Assembly (NCBI GenBank): GCA_049604415.1
Contig: JBMYTN010000058.1
Location: forward strand, 1 to 21,601
DNA length: 21,601 nucleotides
Reading direction: 5' to 3'
Source of the DNA: JBMYTN01 sp049604415
Lineage (GTDB): Bacteria; Pseudomonadota; Alphaproteobacteria; Rhodospirillales; Rhodospirillaceae
Part shown: piece after piece, positions 7,740 through 13,945 of the stretch
How the letters are laid out: every line of letters starts with the position of its first letter
Numbering within the stretch: position 1 is the stretch's first letter
Notes under the pieces: generated by a model
Database searches by the model: none
Told to the model about the DNA's origin: nothing
The model's input: only the letters and a program-made list of their open reading frames with translations
Position numbers and translations under genes: made by a program

Positions 7740-8162
7740 ATGACAGCAGATAAGTCAGAGCCACCTTTATCCAATGGGGACGTCCCGAGCGACCAGCTCT
7801 CGGAAGCCATGCGCAAAGCGCTCATTGCGTTGGAAGGCGCGACCTCTTGGCGCGGCTATTTGGAGGATTTGACCTCTGCGGGTTTGATTGATCAGTTGGA
7901 CGCATCACAAAGACAAGATTTGAGTGAACGCTGGCAGCGCGGCCGAGTCAAAGCGCTAACGGATCGATTTTTGGTTGAAGAACTGCTGCACTGGTCCCAA
8001 GGTTTGGGTTATCAACACCATCAGGAAGGATTCGAAGCCTTAAGCGTGCCCATTTTGGTCGCGGAAGCGCGGCGGCGCGGTTGGTTCACCAGTGATCTTG
8101 CCGGAGGTGGCGTTTTAATCGGACCGCCAGACCACAAACCTATTCGTCTTACGGGTGTATAA
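7740..8162 (+). CDS. Hypothetical protein, soluble, 140 residues
   Basis: I do not recognise this protein. It is hydrophilic, without signal peptide or membrane segment. The N-terminal 20 residues are polar and probably disordered; residues about 20-115 look mostly helical, with WRGYLEDL (37-44), DLSERWQRGR (60-69) and ILVAEARRRGWF (105-116), the last followed by a glycine-rich stretch AGGGVLIGPP (121-130). The chosen ATG lies 13 nt after the DUF1499 stop. The same frame extends upstream into that gene, but those 35 residues are out-of-frame reading of the DUF1499 gene and lack coding character. Codon use matches the neighbours. The position suggests co-expression with the DUF1499 protein, no more. 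Confidence 0.65.
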   Translation: MTADKSEPPLSNGDVPSDQLSEAMRKALIALEGATSWRGYLEDLTSAGLIDQLDASQRQDLSERWQRGRVKALTDRFLVEELLHWSQGLGYQHHQEGFEALSVPILVAEARRRGWFTSDLAGGGVLIGPPDHKPIRLTGV

Positions 8163-8462
8163 TAATTCATTTTTATTATTTAATTGAAATTCCACCCTCT
8201 GAGTCAAGGTCGTTGACTCATTCCTTAGACCTAATGCGGAGGTCATAGGGCAGCGATTGGGTGCAGCGCGGGATTTTTGCCACATTATCACCGAGATAGG
8301 CCTTTCAACCTTGGGAAGGGGCTCGACGTAATGCCCTGAAACTGGCATACAGTCATAAAGTGAAGATCGGAGAAACGTTGATTGTTTCGGTGGCAGCCGA
8401 AATACCGCACAGGCTGCGGGGTGTGCGAGAAAGCCGAGGGAACGGATCAGGCGGTATTGTCG
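8163..8462. other. Intergenic region upstream of the tolC-like gene
   Basis: 300 nt. It begins AT-rich after the stop at 8162, then carries the perfect dyad at 8200-8220, a second small dyad GACCT/AGGTC (8228-8232, 8240-8244), and GGAG at 8369-8372 that could serve an in-frame TTG at 8382. If that TTG were used the outer-membrane protein would gain 27 residues ahead of the start chosen here. No convincing promoter was identified by eye. Confidence 0.5.
8200..8220. repeat. 8-bp perfect dyad, TGAGTCAA/TTGACTCA
   Basis: TGAGTCAA (8200-8207) and TTGACTCA (8213-8220) flank the 5-nt spacer GGTCG. There is no T run after it, which argues against an intrinsic terminator for the upstream gene and leaves a protein-binding site as an alternative. 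Confidence 0.45.
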
Positions 8463-9896
8463 ATGAATTTTCTTAAGTATATGAACAAAATCGATGCTTC
8501 TGCCCAGTCCAGATGTCAGCGCGGTGCCATGTCCCGTCCACCTTTGATCACCAGTTTCCCCCTTAAAAGTTTTAAATCACGATCCGCACGCCCTCTGAGG
8601 CGCACGTTGAGCGCCTTTTTGCTTGCGGGTGTGATGAGCCTGTCGGTTTTTCTGGCCCCCACCGGAGCGCGGGCCGAAGAGCTGCGGACGGTTTTGCAGG
8701 ACATGATTGTCAATCATGACCGGGTGCAGTCTGCGCGGGCTCAGGTGGATGCCGCGTCCAACAGGGCGCGTGAGGCCCTGGGCGCATGGTTCCCAACACT
8801 TTCGGGTACTGGGAACATTGCGTATGAGCGGCAAGAAAAACCAGAACAGTTGAACACCAATTTCACCAACTGGGAGTGGGAGTTCACCTTAACTCAGCTG
8901 TTGTGGGATTTCGGTGCGACCAATGGTCAGGTCGAGGCCGCCCGCTTGATCATGGGGCAAAGTAAGGCTTCCCTGGATGCGGCTAGGCAGGCTCTCTTGC
9001 TGGAAGGTTTGACGGCTTTCATCAATCTGCAGCGGTCAGCCTCGATTGTCGATTATGCCCGGCAATCTGAAGACAATATTCGGCGCCAAACCGGCCTGGA
9101 AGAAACCCGGGTTGAGCGAGGATCTGGCCTGACCACCGACGTCCTGCAGTCCAAAACACAATTGGCGGGCGCTGAAGCGCGTCGGGTCCAAGGCGAAGGT
9201 GCCTTACAGTTGGCAATGAACCGGTATAAAGCCGTGTTTGACACCCTGCCCGGTGATTTGGATGGGCTGTCTATTGTTCGGGAACCTGAATTTGCCGTGA
9301 TGCCTGAATCTTTGGACGAGGCTTTGTCCATCGCCTTTGAAGTCAATCCGTCATTGCGCGCGGCCCAATTTGCCGCAGCGGCGTCGCACCAAACCGTGCG
9401 CAGCACCCGGGGCGACAGCTTTTTCCCGCGGATCGAATTTGAAGGCTCCCGTTCTGAGCAGTTCAATGTGGGCGGAACCGAAGGATACAAGACCGAAGGT
9501 TTGGTCAAGCTGCAAGCGACCTGGAGCTTTAATCTGGGTGGCACAGCCTTCAACACTTTGCGCGCCTCCCAGGCCGATGCGGTTGTTGCGGACCGAACCT
9601 TTGCCGACGCCCGCCGACAGGTGGAAGAGCGGGTGCGCAATGCTTGGCATAATCTGGAGACCTTCCGCTCCAACGCATCGATTTTGCGCAACCAAGCCAA
9701 TATCGCCGGGGAGTTTTTGGAGTTGGCCCGTCGGGAGCGCCAATTGGGCCAACGCTCTCTGATCGACTTGCTGGCGGGGGAAACTGCGCTGTTTAACGCG
9801 CAAAGCGATGCGGAATCCGCCGAGGCTGACGTCAAACTGGCGGCTTACTCCCTGCTGGCGGCGATGGGTGTTTTGGAAGTCGAAGTGATCCGCTGA
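8463..9896 (+). CDS. TolC family outer membrane protein (type I secretion/efflux channel)
   Basis: 477 residues from the chosen start. TolC-family proteins form trimeric outer-membrane channels with a periplasmic helical tunnel and work with an inner-membrane transporter and an adaptor. A signal peptide is clear: basic RPLRRT, hydrophobic core, cleavage after GARA (mature from about residue 72). Two outer-membrane efflux repeats follow, with the family signs WEWEFTLTQLLWDFGATNGQVEAAR (first repeat, seen in two parts) and LQATWSFNLGGTAFNTLRASQ (second). The start is uncertain: ATG 8463 has AGGCGG 8 nt upstream; ATG 8529 gives a more ordinary signal peptide but lacks a site; TTG 8382 has GGAG. 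No ABC exporter, RND pump or adaptor gene adjoins it, so its partner is elsewhere. Its stop TGA is directly followed by the stop of the convergent gene. Confidence 0.9.
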   Translation: MNFLKYMNKIDASAQSRCQRGAMSRPPLITSFPLKSFKSRSARPLRRTLSAFLLAGVMSLSVFLAPTGARAEELRTVLQDMIVNHDRVQSARAQVDAASNRAREALGAWFPTLSGTGNIAYERQEKPEQLNTNFTNWEWEFTLTQLLWDFGATNGQVEAARLIMGQSKASLDAARQALLLEGLTAFINLQRSASIVDYARQSEDNIRRQTGLEETRVERGSGLTTDVLQSKTQLAGAEARRVQGEGALQLAMNRYKAVFDTLPGDLDGLSIVREPEFAVMPESLDEALSIAFEVNPSLRAAQFAAAASHQTVRSTRGDSFFPRIEFEGSRSEQFNVGGTEGYKTEGLVKLQATWSFNLGGTAFNTLRASQADAVVADRTFADARRQVEERVRNAWHNLETFRSNASILRNQANIAGEFLELARRERQLGQRSLIDLLAGETALFNAQSDAESAEADVKLAAYSLLAAMGVLEVEVIR

Positions 9897-10904
9897 TCAC
9901 TTATCTGCTGCGGCCTCCACCCCGAATTGGATTTGCTCCTCTGCCGTTAAATCCCTGACCACGCGAAAGCCCACAGTGTAGCTTTGAATGCGCGAATCAT
10001 TGCGCGCCCGGGCGGCAGAGCGTGACAGCTTGGGGATATAATACCAAGATCCCCCTTTGATCACCCGGTCTCGGCAGGGGCCTTCGCTGTCGGGATTTTT
10101 GGCAGCAAAATCCGTTGGCGTTGGGGTCATCCGGGCAGAGCCGTCCCGGGGCGTCCCGTCCAGGGATGGATGCCAACAATCCAGGGTGAGTTCCCACAAA
10201 TTGCCGTGCATGTCGTAAACGCCCCAGGGGTTGGGATCAAAAGAGGCCACAGGCCCGCTGCCTTTCCCACTCCACTGGGTGCCGCATTTCCGGCAATTGA
10301 CTTTGCCCTTGCCGACATCATCGCCAAACCAATAGGCGGCATCCGACCCTGCTCTGGCGGCATATTCCCACTCTGCTTCCGTTGGCAGGCGATAGCTTTG
10401 GCCCGTTAAGCCCGACAACCATGCCGCATAGCCCTGGGCCTCAAAAAAAGACATGTTCATGATTGGATGCGGGCCTTTGCCCCAGCCATGATCCGAAAGC
10501 ACTTCAGGACAGGCGGCGTCCGCCACACAGAGACCCCATTGATCCCAAGTGACTTCCGTGGTCGCAATGGCAAAGGGGGTGGCGAGGGTGATGGCCGTGA
10601 CCGGTTCTGTGAACCGGTGATCGCCGGAAGCTCCCATGGAGAAGGTCCCTGAAGGGATCACGGCCATTTCCGGGCAATCGGCACAGTCTTGGAACAGCTT
10701 TGGCCAGTCTTGAGCAGGATCAGAGGTCGATTGGGCCTGGATGGTTTGGATGGGGGCACAGGCCAACAAGACAGGCAACGCCCAGCCCAGCCATCCGAGC
10801 CCATTGACCTTCTGTTCGGAGAGGGGGGCGTTTATCGTGCCGCTGCACTCAGTCCGTGACTGGGTGGTGTGGCCATCGCTGTGTAGGGGGAGATATGCTT
10901 CCAT
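9897..10904 (-). CDS. Secreted SUMF1/formylglycine-generating-enzyme-fold protein
   Basis: 335 residues. The SUMF1 (FGE-sulfatase) fold is recognisable throughout: GTFSMGAS (86-93), YRLPTEAEWEYAARAG (171-186), NPWGVYDMHGNLWELTLDCW (225-244), RVIKGGSWYY (280-289) and VGFRVVR (311-317). A CxxC, NCRKCG (203-208), sits where many bacterial SUMF1 proteins have a cysteine-bearing loop; I do not see the catalytic cysteine pair of true formylglycine-generating enzymes, so sulfatase activation is not supported. A hydrophobic segment (about 38-50) ending LLAC may be a signal peptide or lipoprotein signal. It lies unusually far from the start because ATG 10904 is the only usable start; it overlaps the upstream receiver gene by 73 nt and has no clear ribosome binding site, so translational coupling is likely. 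Confidence 0.85.
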   Translation of the reverse strand: MEAYLPLHSDGHTTQSRTECSGTINAPLSEQKVNGLGWLGWALPVLLACAPIQTIQAQSTSDPAQDWPKLFQDCADCPEMAVIPSGTFSMGASGDHRFTEPVTAITLATPFAIATTEVTWDQWGLCVADAACPEVLSDHGWGKGPHPIMNMSFFEAQGYAAWLSGLTGQSYRLPTEAEWEYAARAGSDAAYWFGDDVGKGKVNCRKCGTQWSGKGSGPVASFDPNPWGVYDMHGNLWELTLDCWHPSLDGTPRDGSARMTPTPTDFAAKNPDSEGPCRDRVIKGGSWYYIPKLSRSAARARNDSRIQSYTVGFRVVRDLTAEEQIQFGVEAAADK

Positions 10905-11293
10905 AGGGCACCGAAACTATAGGGACCATCGATAAAGTCATGGACCTGAAGCGTGTTCAAGGCCGCTTTCAAGGTCTCAGATACATAGTCTCCATAGACG
11001 ATGATGGGAACCTCATCAGCGTCAGATGAGCCTGGAGCGTGCGCGGCATCCCGTCGGATTTGTTTGATGGCAGCGAGGCAATCTTGTTCATATCCCGGAC
11101 ATACCCCGATCAAACCAAAAGTGATGGGGTAGCCTTGCTTGATGGAGCAGAGTTCTTGTGGCCCGGTAAAGTCACAGACCGACTTGGCGGTCAGCCCAAA
11201 CAGAGTGTTGGCCAAGATATGGCGCCGGGACGGGATGGGGTCCACCAGAAGGACATCACAATTGCGCAGGGGCATGGGACTGGTCCGATCCAT
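10832..11293 (-). CDS. Degenerate response-regulator receiver (pseudo-receiver) protein
   Basis: 153 residues. The chain follows the CheY-like fold order: strand DVLLVDP (13-19), helix, then FGLIGV (59-64), EVPIIVYG (94-101) and HDFIDGP (118-124). The first strand keeps only one acidic residue (D18). The third strand, where the phosphorylated aspartate should be, reads LIGVCPG with no aspartate, and the conserved lysine of the KP motif is replaced in FIDGP. It is therefore probably not phosphorylated and would act as a binding module. I chose ATG 11293; a TTG two codons earlier and an ATG at 11275 are alternatives. Its 3' end overlaps the SUMF1 gene by 73 nt, so the pair is expressed together. 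Identification rests on fold pattern, so confidence is moderate. Confidence 0.65.
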   Translation of the reverse strand: MDRTSPMPLRNCDVLLVDPIPSRRHILANTLFGLTAKSVCDFTGPQELCSIKQGYPITFGLIGVCPGYEQDCLAAIKQIRRDAAHAPGSSDADEVPIIVYGDYVSETLKAALNTLQVHDFIDGPYSFGALWKHISPYTAMATPPSHGLSAAAR

Positions 11294-11522
11294 ATCCAAC
11301 CGTTTGCCCTGGTCACCCTCAAAAACAGCCCCTACTGTAGGGAAGGCTCGGCCAAGGGTCGTAAAACGATAAACTTGTTTAGATGAACAACCTATTTGTT
11401 GGGTTTGTCATCCAGGACGCGATATGCCTCATTCTTTTTTTCACTTTTATAGCAATTTTTTTAAGGAAATTCAATCATTAGGATCTTCATCCCGTTGTCA
11501 TATAGAGGGTTGAGCTAAAGCG

Positions 11523-13361
11523 ATGGCACCACCGGTTCTCTCCCTGCGCGATGTTCGCCTCGGCTTTGGCGGGCGTCCTTTGTTTGATGGAGTTGACCTG
11601 TCCCTAAATGCCCGGGATAGGGTGTGCCTGGTTGGGCGCAATGGCGGCGGGAAATCCACTTTGCTTAAGGTTATGGCGGGTTTGGTGCAGCCCGACAGCG
11701 GCGAGATTTTCCGCCAGCCCGGCACATCCGTCGCCTATTTGGAGCAAGAACCTGATCTGTCTGGCTGGGCATCTCTGCGGGATTATGTGGCGGATGGCCT
11801 GCCCGAAGCCGATGCACACCAAGCCCATCGGGCCGATAGTCTGCTGGAAGGGTTTGGACTGGATCCATATCGGGAACCCATTGGGCTATCGGGGGGGGAA
11901 GCGCGACGTGCGGCCTTGGCTCGGGCGCTGGTGGGGCGACCTGACATTTTGATGCTTGATGAGCCCACCAACCATTTGGACCTTCCGACCGTTCAAGCCT
12001 TAGAAGACCGCTTGGAGGCCTTCCCTGGCGCGGTGGTTTTGATCAGCCACGACCGTGCCTTCCTGACCCGGCTGAGCCGAGCGGTGTTATGGCTCGATCG
12101 CGGTCGGGTGCGACGGATGGATGAGGGTTTTGCGGGCTTTGAAGCCTGGCGGGACGGGATCTTTGAAACCGAAGCGGTCGAACAGGCCAAGATGGACAAG
12201 CTGATCGCCGAGGAAACCCGCTGGTCCCGCCAAGGCATCTCGGCAAGACGTAAACGCAATCAAGGTCGTTTGGCTCGACTCTATGCGTTGCGCAAAGCCC
12301 GCGCTGATCAGATTGCGCGTCCGGGCCAGATGACCACCGAAGCCGTGGCCGGGGAAAAATCCGGTGCCTTGGTCGCAGATCTGGAGGACGTGGCCGTATC
12401 CTTAGGTGGGCGGGAGATCCTAAGTGGGATCACCTTGCGCCTGATGCGTGGCGACCGGCTGGGGATCGTTGGGCCCAATGGCGCGGGCAAAACCACCCTG
12501 GTGCGACTGCTGACCGGAGATTTAGCCGCTTCCGGGGGTTCCATCCGGTTGGGCACGCGGTTGGAACCGGTCATTATTGATCAGTCCCGGTCAGCCTTGC
12601 GGCCTGACTTGTCGGTTTGGGACACCCTCTGCGATGCGGGCGGCGATCATGTCATGGTGCGCGGCCAATCCCGCCATGTCATGGGCTATTTGCGGGAATT
12701 CCTGTTCGAAGATCGCCAAGCCCGCTCCCCGGTGGGCAGTCTGTCTGGCGGCGAGCGCAATCGATTGCTGTTGGCAAAGGCCCTGGCCAAGGAAAGCAAT
12801 TTCCTCGTGCTCGATGAGCCGACCAATGACCTGGATATGGAGACCTTGGATGTCCTGCAAGATGTGCTGTCCGACTATGACGGGACTTTGTTGCTGGTCA
12901 GCCATGATCGGGATTTCATCGACCGGGTGGTGACCTCCACCCTGGTGCTCGACGGGCAGGGCGGGGCGGTAAACTATGCCGGAGGCTGGCAAGATGTGCT
13001 TGCCCTGACCAATGGGGTTTTGCCCTGGCAAAAGGTTACCGCCGAGGCCGAGCCGAAGCCCAAAGCCGGGAAAAAGCCTTCCGGAGGCGGCGCTAGCGCA
13101 ACGAGCTCAGGCCCGAAAAAATCAGCGAAACTATCCTATAAGGACGCGCGGGCCCTGGAGCAATTGCCCGATCGCATTGCCGCCTTGGAAGCAGAATGGC
13201 ATCGCCTGGAGGCCGTTCTGGCCGCGCCGGGGGCCTATGAAAAAGATCCGGCGGGCTATGCCAAAACCGCCGACGCCCTAGAGGCTCTCAAGGCAGACCA
13301 TGGTGCTGCCGAAGAACAACTGCTGGAACTGGAAATCCTCAAGGAAAGCTTGGAAGGTTAG
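11523..13361 (+). CDS. uup: ABC-F ATPase, Uup-like
   Basis: 612 residues. ABC-F proteins are soluble tandem ATPases acting on ribosomes or, for Uup, linked to transposon excision and ribosome function; they are not transporters. Domain 1: Walker A GRNGGGKS (38-45), signature LSGGE (122-126), Walker B ILMLDEPTNHLD (142-153), switch ISHDR (174-178). An inter-domain linker rich in R/K/E lies at about 215-285 (ETRWSRQGISARRKRNQGR region typical of Uup). Domain 2: Walker A GPNGAGKT (317-324), signature LSGGE (407-411), Walker B FLVLDEPTNDLD (427-438), VSHDR (459-463). The C-terminus has a Lys/Pro/Gly linker (507-535) and a coiled coil (about 537-605) as in Uup. The start ATG lacks a strong ribosome binding site. 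It converges on nikR with only 3 nt between stops. Confidence 0.95.
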   Translation: MAPPVLSLRDVRLGFGGRPLFDGVDLSLNARDRVCLVGRNGGGKSTLLKVMAGLVQPDSGEIFRQPGTSVAYLEQEPDLSGWASLRDYVADGLPEADAHQAHRADSLLEGFGLDPYREPIGLSGGEARRAALARALVGRPDILMLDEPTNHLDLPTVQALEDRLEAFPGAVVLISHDRAFLTRLSRAVLWLDRGRVRRMDEGFAGFEAWRDGIFETEAVEQAKMDKLIAEETRWSRQGISARRKRNQGRLARLYALRKARADQIARPGQMTTEAVAGEKSGALVADLEDVAVSLGGREILSGITLRLMRGDRLGIVGPNGAGKTTLVRLLTGDLAASGGSIRLGTRLEPVIIDQSRSALRPDLSVWDTLCDAGGDHVMVRGQSRHVMGYLREFLFEDRQARSPVGSLSGGERNRLLLAKALAKESNFLVLDEPTNDLDMETLDVLQDVLSDYDGTLLLVSHDRDFIDRVVTSTLVLDGQGGAVNYAGGWQDVLALTNGVLPWQKVTAEAEPKPKAGKKPSGGGASATSSGPKKSAKLSYKDARALEQLPDRIAALEAEWHRLEAVLAAPGAYEKDPAGYAKTADALEALKADHGAAEEQLLELEILKESLEG

Positions 13362-13364
13362 CCT

Positions 13365-13910
13365 TTAACTCACGGGGGAGTAATGCTCGTGCCCTGGCCC
13401 ATGGCGGTGGTCATGGTCATGGCCCTGATCTCCGGTATCGCCAGTCTCTGACCCATGGGAGTGGGCTGGAGCATGGCTGTGGGCACCATGGTGATGGGGA
13501 ACATGGCCGGTGGTCACCGGGATCAGATGGAGATCCCCATGGCGGACGCCCGGTTGGGCCAATACCCGATCGGCAAAGGCCCGCACTTCGGAAACCGGGC
13601 CGCGCAAAATCACCGTTTCCAAGCAATTGTCATGGTCGATATGGACATGCAGGGTCGAGAGGCTCAGATCATGGCGGTGGTGGTGATCTTTGACCAAGCG
13701 CGCTGCCAATTGACGTTTTTGGTGGTCATACACATAGGTCAAGGCGGCAATGCAGGTGCCATGTTCTTCCCGGGCCAAATGATCCCGTTCCAGCCGGTCT
13801 CGGAGCAGGTCTCGAAAGGCTTCGGAGCGATTGGTATAGCCCTGGTCTTCTGACAGCCGGTCAAACGCGGCCAGTAAATCCTCATCCAAGGAAATTGAAA
13901 TCCGCTCCAT
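13365..13910 (-). CDS. nikR: NikR-type nickel-responsive regulator with histidine-rich tail
   Basis: 181 residues; E. coli NikR has about 133. Residues 1-45 are the ribbon-helix-helix DNA-binding domain (RISISLDEDLLAAFDRL). Residues about 53-133 are the ACT-like nickel domain: the high-affinity site is complete, with a histidine in DHHHRH (75-80), H88, H90 and C96 (HVHIDHDNCLE). NikR is a tetramer that, with Ni2+ bound, represses nickel uptake and controls nickel-enzyme genes. From residue 136 the protein carries a 46-residue tail with 14 histidines and many Asp/Gly, not found in E. coli NikR and similar to the metal-storing tails of UreE or HypB. A GGGGAGG lies 8 nt before the ATG. It follows the long response-regulator gene by 35 nt and may share its transcript. 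No nickel transporter, urease or hydrogenase gene is visible nearby. Confidence 0.92.
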   Translation of the reverse strand: MERISISLDEDLLAAFDRLSEDQGYTNRSEAFRDLLRDRLERDHLAREEHGTCIAALTYVYDHQKRQLAARLVKDHHHRHDLSLSTLHVHIDHDNCLETVILRGPVSEVRAFADRVLAQPGVRHGDLHLIPVTTGHVPHHHGAHSHAPAHSHGSETGDTGDQGHDHDHRHGPGHEHYSPVS

Positions 13911-13945
13911 CCCTGCAGCCTCCCCGGGTCCGGTCTGCTTTTGGT

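Noticed and set aside
8115..8348. 77-codon minus-strand ORF in the region before the tolC-like gene
   Set aside because: Overlaps the end of the 140-residue gene, has no ribosome binding site noted and no domain character.
9053..9835. 260-codon minus-strand open frame in the tolC-like gene
   Set aside because: Antisense shadow rich in Ser/Arg, opposite a well-supported TolC-family protein.
13728..13733. TCATAC half-site resembling the E. coli NikR operator
   Set aside because: No GTATGA partner at 16-nt spacing; it lies within the nikR coding region. No NikR operator was found in the window.
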